From an uncultured Christensenella sp. (GTDB taxonomy: Bacteria > Bacillota > Clostridia > Christensenellales > Borkfalkiaceae), in contig CAJTLF010000003.1 of the NCBI GenBank assembly GCA_910577555.1, positions 62,001-126,000 on the forward strand: a stretch of 64,000 bases of DNA, written 5' to 3'. The notes under the pieces are model-generated. The model was not told where the DNA came from, searched no databases, and saw nothing but the letters and a program-made list of their open reading frames with translations. The position numbers and the translations under genes were made by a program. This document shows positions 1-8,241 of the stretch, in pieces; the stretch's first letter is position 1; every line of letters starts with the position of its first letter.

Positions 1-653
1 AAGTCTTTAATAAGCTGTAAGTTCATTACCACTACGAGCGCGGCGTCGACTTTACTCGTCTGCGACAACGCGGAATACATTGCCGATTTCATCGAGCTTT
101 TAAAAATTAAGTCTTTCGCCGTTTTCTTCACGCTACCCGTATACAGAGCAGTAAGACTCTTCATAATTCCCTTATCGTCGTTGGTTTTAACGGCGATAGC
201 CATTTCGCCGACGATTTTACTATCGTACCAACCCACGCCTTCCACTTTCGCGGTTAAATCAATCATTTTATCGGCTATATCGCGGCGAACCTTTTTATTG
301 TGCTTTTTAGCGGCGTGAGCCGTTTTTGCGTTCACGTTCACGATAAAGTATTCCGACTTCATAACCTTGACGATAGGCACTATAAACAGGGCTATATACA
401 AAATCAGGCATACTCCGCCCGTTGCATAGCCGGCGTATTCGTTAATTTCGTAAACGCGCAGGGATACGAAAAACAGACACGCAAACAAAAATATTCCCAG
501 AGCGGCTATAATAACCCTGAGCAATATTTTTGCGCTTTTCACGTTCTGACGCTTTACGTACTTCTGCTCGTAATCGTAAATGGTCATTTTGTCCTGCTGT
601 TGATTTTCTTCGGTTTTTACGGCAACTGCCTTTTCGGTTGATTTTTCGTTCAT
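1..653 (-). CDS. DUF697 (YcjF-like) membrane protein, 3' end cut off by the window
   Basis: The frame opens at ATG 651-653 and runs off the left edge with no stop, so about 217 residues are visible. The N-terminal ~40 residues are charged (rich in K, E and Q). Two hydrophobic helices follow at about residues 45-65 and 75-95. After these comes a soluble region ending in a stretch like LVVVMNLQLIKDL, which resembles the DUF697 core. DUF697 proteins are inner-membrane proteins of unknown function, sometimes fused to small GTPases; no GTPase domain is seen here. There is no Shine-Dalgarno; the promoter lies only a few bases upstream. The family call is from memory of the motif and is moderate. 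Confidence 0.6.
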   Translation of the reverse strand, partial: MNEKSTEKAVAVKTEENQQQDKMTIYDYEQKYVKRQNVKSAKILLRVIIAALGIFLFACLFFVSLRVYEINEYAGYATGGVCLILYIALFIVPIVKVMKSEYFIVNVNAKTAHAAKKHNKKVRRDIADKMIDLTAKVEGVGWYDSKIVGEMAIAVKTNDDKGIMKSLTALYTGSVKKTAKDLIFKSSMKSAMYSALSQTSKVDAALVVVMNLQLIKD

Positions 654-666
654 AATATATAATATA

Positions 667-695
667 AATTTATCATTTTTTATGACGAATGTCAA
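667..695 (-). promoter_or_regulatory. Promoter for the DUF697 gene
   Basis: On the minus strand there is TTGACA (690-695), a 17-nt spacer and TAAATT (667-672), with TG just before the -10. Thirteen bases separate the -10 from the ATG, so the predicted leader is only about 6 nt. Confidence 0.55.
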
Positions 696-727
696 CAGTA
701 AATTATTAGCAATAATATGATAAAACA

Positions 728-757
728 AACCCCGCCGTAGTAACGGCGGGGTTTTTA
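728..757 (-). terminator. Intrinsic terminator after the 50-residue protein gene
   Basis: A CCCCGCCGT/ACGGCGGGG stem has a 4-nt loop, T-rich sequence on both sides, and sits directly behind the stop codon at 758. It could work in both directions. Confidence 0.8.
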
Positions 758-910
758 TTACTCTTCTATTTCGTAATGGCAATCGGAATACTGTGTAGGG
801 GGCATTGACTGACCTTCGCCTACGTAAACCGAATTAATAACGTTGCCCTTGGAGTTTACGACTTTATAAGAGCCGCTCTTGGGGCAAATATCGCCGCAAT
901 TCAAATTCAT
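758..910 (-). CDS. Small YjzC-like protein, 50 residues
   Basis: A 50-codon frame starts at ATG 908-910 behind a near-perfect Shine-Dalgarno (AGGAGGTGG), and a terminator follows its stop. The product has three cysteines (residues 5, 9 and 45). It begins MNLNCGDICPKSGSYKV and later has GEGQSMPPTQ, a pattern I recall from short clostridial proteins resembling Bacillus YjzC, whose function is unknown. The strong ribosome site and terminator make it a real gene. It lies just downstream of spo0A on the same strand (48-nt gap) and may be cotranscribed. Confidence 0.75.
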   Translation of the reverse strand: MNLNCGDICPKSGSYKVVNSKGNVINSVYVGEGQSMPPTQYSDCHYEIEE

Positions 911-958
911 AATCCACCTCCTGCAATTATAATGTGCAGAAACGGGATTATTAACCGC

Positions 959-1726
959 TTACAGACTTTCCAAAATAAGCTTGTCCGCAACGAGAGCAAT
1001 AAACTCGCTGTTCGTGGGGCGTTCGCTGCCTATGTACACTCTTGCGCCGAAAATAGAACTTATCGCGTCAGATCTACCCCTGTTCCACGCAACTTCTATT
1101 GCGTGGCGGATAGCTCTTTCAACCTTACTCGAAGTAGTTGCAAACTTTTCCGCAATTTTGGGATAAAGTTCTTTGGTTACTTTGTTTATAATCGACGGGT
1201 CGTTTACCGCAAGCTTTATGCCTTCGCGAAGATACGAAAAGCCTTTGATATTGGGCGGAACGCCTATCGTTATAAAAATGTTGCTTATCTTTTCGTCGAG
1301 AGAACTTGCCTTGCGTTTGTCGCGCACGTCGGATACGGACATATAATTTACCGCGCGGGTATTGGATAAATCGCGTATTCTGTCCACCACCGTTTGCGGG
1401 CTTACGGGCTTTGCCAGATAATAGACCGCTCCGCGCTCGATAGCTTGGTCGACGATTTTATCGTCTTTAAATCCGCCTATCGCTATAGTAAGGCAATCGG
1501 GATTATTTTCACGTATGTAATCGAGAACGCCAAACCCGTCTAACCCCGTAAGCACCAAATCCACTATGGCGGCAGTAGGCGAGTTGCGCTTTATCATGTC
1601 AATTGCGACGTTGCCGTTCTCGGTTGCGGCACATACTTCCAGCCCGTCCGTTTCGGATACGTATTCTTTAAGTTCCGTCAAAAATTCTTCGTTGCTCTCG
1701 AATATTGCAATTTTTTCAGATTTCAT
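959..1726 (-). CDS. spo0A: Sporulation/stationary-phase master regulator Spo0A
   Basis: 255 residues, close to the usual ~265. Residues 1-125 form a receiver: phospho-acceptor Asp in IVDLVLTGLDG and the conserved Lys in LAKPVSP. Residues ~145-255 are the Spo0A DNA-binding domain, with the recognisable IGVPPNIKGFSYLREG and SSKVERAIRHAIEVAWNRG. Spo0A is phosphorylated through a relay and binds 0A boxes to control sporulation and stationary-phase genes. One oddity: the acidic pocket, normally a DDN-like motif, reads ESN at the N terminus, so one acidic metal ligand seems replaced. The start is supported by AGGGG about 8 nt upstream. The presence of spo0A does not itself prove sporulation, since no other sporulation gene lies in this window. 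Confidence 0.95.
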   Translation of the reverse strand: MKSEKIAIFESNEEFLTELKEYVSETDGLEVCAATENGNVAIDMIKRNSPTAAIVDLVLTGLDGFGVLDYIRENNPDCLTIAIGGFKDDKIVDQAIERGAVYYLAKPVSPQTVVDRIRDLSNTRAVNYMSVSDVRDKRKASSLDEKISNIFITIGVPPNIKGFSYLREGIKLAVNDPSIINKVTKELYPKIAEKFATTSSKVERAIRHAIEVAWNRGRSDAISSIFGARVYIGSERPTNSEFIALVADKLILESL

Positions 1727-1760
1727 AAAATCTTACCCCTTCGTTGTCTTTGTGTATGGA

Positions 1761-1789
1761 ATTATAATACACAAATTTGAAGTTGTAAA
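1761..1789 (-). promoter_or_regulatory. Sigma-A type promoter of spo0A
   Basis: TTTACA (1784-1789), a 17-nt spacer and TATAAT (1761-1766) on the minus strand, giving a leader of about 30 nt that contains the Shine-Dalgarno. A TGTCGAA heptamer matching the 0A-box consensus lies at 1861-1867 (plus strand), about 75 nt upstream of the -35. Confidence 0.6.
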
Positions 1790-1876
1790 GCAATTTTGTA
1801 AATAATTCGATTTATTTTTCACGCAAATTACAAGATTTTTTACGGTATTTCATCGTTTTTTGTCGAAACGCGCTTT

Positions 1877-3454
1877 TTACTGTGTAATAAAGTCTAAATA
1901 TTCATCATAAGCGACGCATTTGTCAAATTTTTTGGTACCGTTGATTTCTATGATTCTATTTGCGACGGTATTCATAAGTTCCTGGTCGTGTGAAGTGAAC
2001 AACATACAGCCTTTGAAGTTTTTCATACCGTTATTGAGTGCGGTTATGGATTCAAGGTCAAGGTGGTTGGTCGGCTCGTCGAAAATAAGGAAATTGCCGC
2101 CTTCAAGCATCATTTTTGCAAGCATACAGCGGACTTTCTCGCCGCCCGAAAGCACTTTTGCCTGTTTCAAAGCTTCTTCGCCCGAAAAGAGCATTCTTCC
2201 AAGCCAGCCGCGCAGATATTCTTCGTAATGGTCTTTGGAATACTGGCTGAGCCACTCCACGAGATTGTATTCGCAACCTTGGAAGTATTCGTTGTTATTT
2301 TCGGGAAAATACGATGTGGAAATAGTTTTGCCCCAACGGATAACTCCGCTGTCCGGCTGAACTTTTCCCGTTAAAACGTCGTAAAGCATGGAAACGGTGG
2401 TACTTTTATCGCTCACCACGCCTATTTTATCGTCCTTCTGTACAGTAAACGAAACGTTTTCGAAATAACCCTTTTTAGTGAGGCCTTCAACCATTAAAAT
2501 ATCGTTGCCGATATCCTTCTCGTACTTGAAATCAATGTAAGGATACTTTCTGAGCGACGGCTTGAAATCTGAAATAGTGAGTTTTTCAAGCTCTTTCTTA
2601 CGCGAAGTAGCCTGACGTGATTTTGACGCGTTTGCGGCGAAACGGGCAATAAATTCCTGTAATTCCTTTGCCCTTTGCTCGTTTTTCTTATTCTGGTCCT
2701 TTTGCTGACGCGCCAAAAGCTGGCTAGTTTCATACCAGAAATCGTAGTTGCCGAGCATCATATTGATTTTGCCGTAATCCACGTCGCATATATGAGTGCA
2801 GACTTTATTCAAAAAGTGTCTGTTGTGCGATACGATAATAATCGTATTTTCAAAATCCAACAGATAATTTTCAAGCCAGCGCACCGTTTTTATATCAAGG
2901 TTGTTGGTAGGCTCGTCCAAAAGCAAAATATCGGGATTGCCGAAAAGAGCCTGCGCAAGCAATACTTTAACCTTGTATTTAGCGTCAAGCTCTGCCATCG
3001 AAACGGCGTAAAACTCTTCGGTTATATCGAGCGCGTTTAAAAGCGTCTGCGCTTCGTACTCCGCTTCCCAACCGCCGAGTTCGGCAAACTCGCTTTCGAG
3101 CTCGCTCGCGCGAATGCCGTCCGCTTCCGTAAAATCGGGTTTTGCGTACAGCGCGTCCTTTTCGTCCATTATGTCTACGAGCCGTTTATGCCCGAGCATA
3201 ACAGCGCGCAGAACGGTTACGTTATCGAACGCGTTCTGGTTCTGCTGAAGAACGGACATTCTCTCCGTCTTATCCATGGAAACGTCGCCCTTATTAGGCT
3301 CTATTTCCCCGCTTAAAACCTTTAAAAAGGTAGATTTGCCCGCGCCGTTAGCACCTATAATACCGTAGCAGTTACCTTTGGTGAATTTTAAATTTACTTC
3401 TTCGAAAAGTTTTTTACTGCCGTATTGCAGTGAAACGTTGTTGACCTGTAACAT
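1877..3454 (-). CDS. ABC-F family ATPase (YkpA/YbiT-like) with degenerate motifs
   Basis: 525 residues, two ABC domains and no membrane domain, so an ABC-F protein; members act on ribosomes or as resistance factors. Domain 1 has an intact Walker A (GANGAGKS, residues 34-41) and Walker B (LLLDEP), but its signature reads LDAKY (155-160) instead of LSGGE. The linker (~250-300) is the long basic coiled segment with SKQATSRKK-like sequence. Domain 2 has a good signature (LSGGEK, 435-440) and Walker B (LIFDEP), but residues 345-356 read GVVSDKSTTVSM where Walker A should be. ATP may therefore bind at only one composite site. I recall related variants in Firmicutes. It follows the ABC exporter pair by 20 nt with its own site (CGGAG). 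Confidence 0.9.
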   Translation of the reverse strand: MLQVNNVSLQYGSKKLFEEVNLKFTKGNCYGIIGANGAGKSTFLKVLSGEIEPNKGDVSMDKTERMSVLQQNQNAFDNVTVLRAVMLGHKRLVDIMDEKDALYAKPDFTEADGIRASELESEFAELGGWEAEYEAQTLLNALDITEEFYAVSMAELDAKYKVKVLLAQALFGNPDILLLDEPTNNLDIKTVRWLENYLLDFENTIIIVSHNRHFLNKVCTHICDVDYGKINMMLGNYDFWYETSQLLARQQKDQNKKNEQRAKELQEFIARFAANASKSRQATSRKKELEKLTISDFKPSLRKYPYIDFKYEKDIGNDILMVEGLTKKGYFENVSFTVQKDDKIGVVSDKSTTVSMLYDVLTGKVQPDSGVIRWGKTISTSYFPENNNEYFQGCEYNLVEWLSQYSKDHYEEYLRGWLGRMLFSGEEALKQAKVLSGGEKVRCMLAKMMLEGGNFLIFDEPTNHLDLESITALNNGMKNFKGCMLFTSHDQELMNTVANRIIEINGTKKFDKCVAYDEYLDFITQ

Positions 3455-3474
3455 TTTATACTCCGTTTAATGAT

Positions 3475-5229
3475 TTATATTGCAAACTGACTGTTGTATA
3501 ATTCAGCGTAAAACCCGCCCTTTGCGAGCAGTTGTTCGTGGTTGCCCTGTTCGATTATATTGCCGTCCTTCATGACGAGAATTACGTCCGCTTCCTTTAT
3601 GGTAGACAGCCTGTGCGCAACTATAAAGCTGGTTCTGCCGTTCATAAGCTTTGCAAACGCCTTTTGTATTCTCTGCTCGGTGCGGGTATCTATAGACGAA
3701 GTCGCTTCGTCGAGTATGAGCATGGGCGGCAGGCACAGCATTATGCGCGTTATGCACAGTAGCTGTTTTTGCCCCTGCGACAGTCCGTCTTCCGAAATTA
3801 CCGTGTCGTAACCGTACGGCAACTGCATTATAAAGTTATGCGCGTGCGCCGCCTTTGCCGCGCTTTCTATTTCTTCCTGCGTGGCGTCAGGCTTGCCTAT
3901 GGCTATATTTTCACGGACGGTGCCGCTTTTAAGCCACGTTTCCTGCAAAACCATACCGTAATTGCGCCTTAACGACTTGCGCGTTATTTCCCTTATATCG
4001 TTTCCGTCGACGGTAATTTTACCCGCGTCCACGTCGTAAAAACGCATTAAAAGATTGATAAGCGTCGTTTTGCCGCAACCCGTAGGTCCGACTATGGCAA
4101 TTCTCTGTCCCGCTTTTACTGCAAGATTGAGATTTCGGATAAGCTCTTTATCGGGCGAATATGAAAAATAAACGCCTTGAAAGCCTACTTCACCCTTTAC
4201 CGTTTGGAGCTCGACAGCCCCGTCCGCATCGGGGACTTGCGGTTCTTCGTCTATTATTTCGTAAATTCTGCCCGCGCAGGCGATTGCGTTCTGCAACTCG
4301 GTAACTACGCCCGAAATTTCGTTGAAGGGTTTCGTATACTGGTTTGCATACGACAGCAAGCTGGTGAGCATACCCACAGAGAAAGCAACGGGCAAAGATA
4401 CGTCCATCACGAGCATTAACGCGCCAGAAAGCGCGACTGCCGCATAAACTACTGCGTTTACGAAACGTGTACTCGGGTTGGTAAGCGACGAATAGAAAAT
4501 TGATTTCAACGACGCCTTTGTAAGCCGCTCGTTTATTCCGTCGAACTTTTCCATATTTTCGTCTTCGCGGTTAAAAGCTTTGACGATTTTGAGATTGCCT
4601 ATCATTTCGTCGATAAAAGCGGTCTGCTCTCCCCTTATCTCGCTCGTGTTTTTAAACAGCGAATAAGTTTTAGACGCAATGTATTTTGCCACGAAGAGCG
4701 ACAGCGGCGTTATTACGAAAACGATAAGCGCGATAACCCAATTTATCGCAAGCATTATGCCAAGAGTTCCCGCTATAGTCAACACGCCCGTGAATAGCTG
4801 CGTAAAGCCCATTAAAAGCCCGTCGGCAAACTGGTCCACGTCAGCTACGTTGCGCCCGACGATATCGCCGTATGAATGCGAATCTATAAACGAGAGCGGC
4901 AAACGCTGTAATTTAGAGAACGCCTGCTCCCTTATATCCTTTACGACGCCGTAAGTTATGCGATTGTTTATGGCGTTCATAAGCCACTGCGCAAGGCAGG
5001 TTACCGCTATTACCGCCGCTATGATTATGAACTTGGAAGTGAGCGCGGCAAAATCTACTGCTTGCCCGACCACCAAAAGGTCAATAACCTGACCGAAGAA
5101 GATGGGAACGATAAGATTTCCCGCAACGGAAACGAGCGCGAAGAATATGGTACACGCAAGCAAAAATTTGTAATTTTTAAGTTGCTTTAATATACGCTTT
5201 AAAATAGCTTTCTGGGAGAGTTTAACCAT
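3475..5229 (-). CDS. ABC exporter half-transporter, canonical ATP site (heterodimer subunit B)
   Basis: About 584 residues: six-helix exporter domain (1-320), then an ATPase domain with Walker A GPTGCGKT, signature LSQGQ, Walker B ILDEAT with the catalytic Glu, and the H-loop AHRLST. It exports lipids, drugs or peptides as a heterodimer with the gene immediately upstream; the substrate cannot be told from sequence. I place the start at ATG 5227-5229. It overlaps the upstream stop by 8 nt and has GGAG 5-8 nt before it. An in-frame ATG at 5268 lies within the upstream gene and lacks a ribosome site. Confidence 0.9.
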   Translation of the reverse strand: MVKLSQKAILKRILKQLKNYKFLLACTIFFALVSVAGNLIVPIFFGQVIDLLVVGQAVDFAALTSKFIIIAAVIAVTCLAQWLMNAINNRITYGVVKDIREQAFSKLQRLPLSFIDSHSYGDIVGRNVADVDQFADGLLMGFTQLFTGVLTIAGTLGIMLAINWVIALIVFVITPLSLFVAKYIASKTYSLFKNTSEIRGEQTAFIDEMIGNLKIVKAFNREDENMEKFDGINERLTKASLKSIFYSSLTNPSTRFVNAVVYAAVALSGALMLVMDVSLPVAFSVGMLTSLLSYANQYTKPFNEISGVVTELQNAIACAGRIYEIIDEEPQVPDADGAVELQTVKGEVGFQGVYFSYSPDKELIRNLNLAVKAGQRIAIVGPTGCGKTTLINLLMRFYDVDAGKITVDGNDIREITRKSLRRNYGMVLQETWLKSGTVRENIAIGKPDATQEEIESAAKAAHAHNFIMQLPYGYDTVISEDGLSQGQKQLLCITRIMLCLPPMLILDEATSSIDTRTEQRIQKAFAKLMNGRTSFIVAHRLSTIKEADVILVMKDGNIIEQGNHEQLLAKGGFYAELYNSQFAI

Positions 5230-6958
5230 TTGCGCTCTCCTTTTTATACTGTGAAAAGTGTATTTCACGGTAAATTTCGTTATTTTCCAAAAGGTAGTCG
5301 TGAGTCCCCACTCCCGCTACCTTGCCGCCGTCGAGTACGATAATCTTATCTGCGTGGCGTATGGACGAAGTACGTTGCGAAACTATAAATACCGTAGGCG
5401 AGTAGTCGAGATTTTTAAGCGACTGTCTGAGCCTTGCGTCGGTTGCGTAGTCGAGCGCGGACGCGCTGTCGTCGAGAATAAGTATTTGCGGCTTTTTCAC
5501 GAGCGCGCGGGCAATGGTAAGGCGTTGACGCTGTCCGCCGGAAAAGTTTTTGCCGCCTTGCTCTACCTTTTCGTCAAGACCGTCCTTTTTGGATTTTATC
5601 ACGTCAGCCGCCTGCGCCGTTTTAATGGCTTCGGCAATCTCTTCGTCGGTAGCGTCGGTCTTGCCCCATTGCATATTGTCGCGCACCGTGCCTTCGAACA
5701 ACACTGCTTTCTGCGGCACTATTCCGCACACTTCGCGCAGACGCTCGTCGCCGTAAGTATTGACGTTTTCACCGTTAATCAAAACTTCGCCCTGACTAAC
5801 GTCGTAGAAATGCGGCAAGACGTTTACGAGCGTGGTTTTACCCGCACCGGTGCCGCCTATAATGCCGACCGTTTCGCCGCGTTCGACTTGAAAGCTTACC
5901 CCTTCCAGAGCGTTTACGGGAGAATTCGAATAATTTACCGCAACGTTTCTGTATTCGATAAAAGGCGGTAAGGCGTCTTTAAGTTCCGTCTGCCGCGTTC
6001 CGCCCTTAATCGACGGTTGCATTTCGAGAATTTCGTTTATTCTTCCCGCACAAGCAAACGACTTTGTAACGGTAATTATCAGATTTGCAAGCTTGATAAG
6101 CTCAATAAGAATCTGGGACATATAATTGTAGAGCGCGACGACCTGTCCCCTGTCGAGTACGCCCGCGTCAAATTTAACCGCGCCCGAGTAAAGCAAAACT
6201 ATTATAGCCGCATTTATAATCGCATAAGTGAGCGGATTCATAAGCGCGGATATTTTACCCACGAAAAGCTGGGATTTGGTAAGTTCGGCGTTTTTCGCGT
6301 TGTATTGCTCTATCTCGCTCTCTTCTTTACAGAACGCTCGAAGCACCCTTGCGCCCGTGAGCGTTTCTCGAGTGGCGACGGTTACCCCGTCAAGATTGCC
6401 CTGCACTTTTTTATAGAGCGGGATACTTACGAGCATAATCGCAAACACGACCGTGCACAGTACGGCAATAGAAACTGCGAAAATTCCGCCCGCAGTCGCG
6501 TTAATCAAAAACGCCATTAACATTGCGCCGAATACAATAAAAGGCGAGCGCATAAATAAGCGTAACACGAGATTTATGCCCGACTGAACCTGATTTACGT
6601 CGCTGGTCATACGGGTTATCATTTTGCCCGTGCCGAGCCCGTCTATATCGGCGTAAGACAGAGTTTGCATTTTATCGAAAAGGTCGTGCCTTAATTCCTT
6701 GGAAAAGCCGACCGCCGCTTTTGCGGCAAAGTATTGCGCGGCAACCGCGCTTATCAACCCGACCACGCCGAGCGCGACGAGTATAAGACAAGCGTAAACA
6801 ACGTATCCCGCGTTTTTAGAACCGCCGTCGATTTCGTTGATTATTGCCGAAACTACGAGCGGCACTATCAATTCAAAACTCGCTTCGAGCAATTTGAAAA
6901 GCGGGGCGAGAACGGACTGCACCTTATAATGCCTTAAATATTTCAGTAATTTACGCAT
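5222..6958 (-). CDS. ABC exporter half-transporter, degenerate ATP site (heterodimer subunit A)
   Basis: About 578 residues from the ATG at 6956-6958 (an earlier ATG at 6997 would precede the promoter). It has an N-terminal six-helix domain, then Walker A GGTGAGKT, signature FSGGQ, and Walker B reading ILDDSAS, with Asp where the catalytic Glu is expected. The switch His is also absent (SQRTSS instead of AHR). This is the noncanonical subunit typical of heterodimeric exporters of the MdlAB/BmrCD/TM287-288 kind, paired with the canonical partner downstream. No Shine-Dalgarno precedes the start; a TATAAT ends 9 nt before it, so a leaderless message is predicted. Confidence 0.9.
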   Translation of the reverse strand: MRKLLKYLRHYKVQSVLAPLFKLLEASFELIVPLVVSAIINEIDGGSKNAGYVVYACLILVALGVVGLISAVAAQYFAAKAAVGFSKELRHDLFDKMQTLSYADIDGLGTGKMITRMTSDVNQVQSGINLVLRLFMRSPFIVFGAMLMAFLINATAGGIFAVSIAVLCTVVFAIMLVSIPLYKKVQGNLDGVTVATRETLTGARVLRAFCKEESEIEQYNAKNAELTKSQLFVGKISALMNPLTYAIINAAIIVLLYSGAVKFDAGVLDRGQVVALYNYMSQILIELIKLANLIITVTKSFACAGRINEILEMQPSIKGGTRQTELKDALPPFIEYRNVAVNYSNSPVNALEGVSFQVERGETVGIIGGTGAGKTTLVNVLPHFYDVSQGEVLINGENVNTYGDERLREVCGIVPQKAVLFEGTVRDNMQWGKTDATDEEIAEAIKTAQAADVIKSKKDGLDEKVEQGGKNFSGGQRQRLTIARALVKKPQILILDDSASALDYATDARLRQSLKNLDYSPTVFIVSQRTSSIRHADKIIVLDGGKVAGVGTHDYLLENNEIYREIHFSQYKKESANG

Positions 6959-6967
6959 ACGCAAATA

Positions 6968-6997
6968 ATTATAGCATACAGCCGAATTAAAAAGCAA
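6968..6997 (-). promoter_or_regulatory. Extended -10 promoter for the exporter/ABC-F operon
   Basis: TTGCTT (6992-6997), an 18-nt spacer and TGC-TATAAT (6968-6973) on the minus strand. The -10 ends 9 nt before the ATG at 6958, predicting a leader of 3-4 nt. Confidence 0.7.
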
Positions 6998-7002
6998 ATT
7001 TA

Positions 7003-7031
7003 TTGCAATTAAACGATTAATTTGATAAACT
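7003..7031 (+). promoter_or_regulatory. Likely promoter of rlmI
   Basis: TTGCAA (7003-7008), a 17-nt spacer and TAAACT (7026-7031). The -10 match is weak. It ends 6 nt before the ATG, which would put transcription start at or next to the start codon. It is divergent from the exporter promoter in a 79-bp gap. Confidence 0.45.
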
Positions 7032-7037
7032 TAATTT

Positions 7038-8201
7038 ATGGGTTATTCTGTTTATTTAAAAAAAGGCGAAGAAAAACGCATCGTTGCAGGGCACAGCTGG
7101 GTGTACGCGAACGAAGTGGCGAAAATAGAAGGTAAAGACAAAAACGGCTCGCTTGCCGGCGTCTTTTCTCACGACGGAAGATTTATCGGCAAAGGTTACA
7201 TAAATCACGCGTCGAAAATACTCGTAAGAATTTTTATACGCGACAATTCGGACGACAGCGAAGCGTTCTACGAAGAAAAAATTGCCGCGGCAAAGCTTTA
7301 CCGCGAAAAACTCGGGTATAAAAACTGTTACCGCGCAGTATTTGCCGAAAGCGACGGCATTCCCGCCCTTATCGTGGATAAATACGGCAGTTACCTTTCC
7401 GTTCAGTTTCTCGCGCTTGGGGTAGACTTGCGCAAAGAGATGATTTGCCGCGTTCTTATAAAAATTTTCAAGCCCAAAGGTATTTACGAACGGAGCGACG
7501 CCGCAGTGCGCAAAAAAGAAGGGCTTGAAGAAGTTAAAGGCGTTTTATACGGCACAGTGCCCGACTACTGCGAGATAAGAGAAAACAAGATTAAAATGCT
7601 CGTTGACGTAAAGAACGGACAAAAGACGGGCTACTTTCTAGACCAGAAAGAAAACAGGCTTGCGGCGAGAAAGTACTGCAAGGGCGAAGTTCTCGATTGC
7701 TTTTGCAACAGCGGCGGGTTTTCTTTAAACGCCGCGAAGGTTGCCGATAAAGTAATTGCCTGTGATATTTCCGAATTTGCGCTTAAAAACGTGCGCGACA
7801 ACGCCAGACTGAACGGATTTGAAAATATAGAGACGCTTTGCGGCGACGCGTTTGAAGTATTGCGCAATTTCAGAAAAGAAAAACGGGCGTTCGACACCGT
7901 TATACTCGACCCGCCCGCGTTCTGTAAATCTGCAAGCGAAGTTAAAGACGCTTACCGCGGGTATAAGGACGTAAATCTTACGGCAATGAAAATAGTCAAG
8001 AGCGGCGGCTTTCTTATTACCTGTTCATGCTCGCACTATATGACGACCACCTTATTTGAAAGAATGCTCATAGAAGCGGCAAAAGAGAGCGGGCGCACCG
8101 TGCGTTTCGTTGAAATTAAAACGCAAGCCCCCGACCACCCCGCGCTTTTATGCGCGGACGAAACGCAATATCTTAAATTTTTCGTTTTACACGTTATTTA
8201 A
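7038..8201 (+). CDS. rlmI: Class I rRNA cytosine-C5 methyltransferase, RlmI family
   Basis: 387 residues. An N-terminal PUA domain (1-~75, with RIVAGHSWVYANEV) is followed by a linker and a Rossmann methyltransferase domain: SAM motif VLDCFCNSGGFSLNAA, the acidic loop, ILDPPAF, and a CSCSHYM segment. RlmI methylates 23S rRNA (m5C1962 in E. coli). The exact position modified here is inferred from the family. It is a monocistronic plus-strand gene with no Shine-Dalgarno before its ATG, ending in a strong bidirectional terminator shared with the convergent aminopeptidase gene. Confidence 0.88.
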   Translation: MGYSVYLKKGEEKRIVAGHSWVYANEVAKIEGKDKNGSLAGVFSHDGRFIGKGYINHASKILVRIFIRDNSDDSEAFYEEKIAAAKLYREKLGYKNCYRAVFAESDGIPALIVDKYGSYLSVQFLALGVDLRKEMICRVLIKIFKPKGIYERSDAAVRKKEGLEEVKGVLYGTVPDYCEIRENKIKMLVDVKNGQKTGYFLDQKENRLAARKYCKGEVLDCFCNSGGFSLNAAKVADKVIACDISEFALKNVRDNARLNGFENIETLCGDAFEVLRNFRKEKRAFDTVILDPPAFCKSASEVKDAYRGYKDVNLTAMKIVKSGGFLITCSCSHYMTTTLFERMLIEAAKESGRTVRFVEIKTQAPDHPALLCADETQYLKFFVLHVI

Positions 8202-8235
8202 TTAAAAGAGCGGCGCGATGCGCCGCTCTTTTAAT
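8201..8235. terminator. Bidirectional terminator between rlmI and the aminopeptidase gene
   Basis: A perfect 16-bp stem (ATTAAAAGAGCGGCGC and its complement) with a 3-nt GAT loop; A and T runs flank the GC core on both strands. It lies between convergent stop codons. Confidence 0.9.
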
Positions 8236-8241
8236 ACAATA

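Noticed and set aside
5230..5268. Earlier ATG for the canonical exporter subunit
   Set aside because: It lies inside the upstream gene and has no ribosome site; ATG 5229 has GGAG upstream and an 8-nt coupling overlap.
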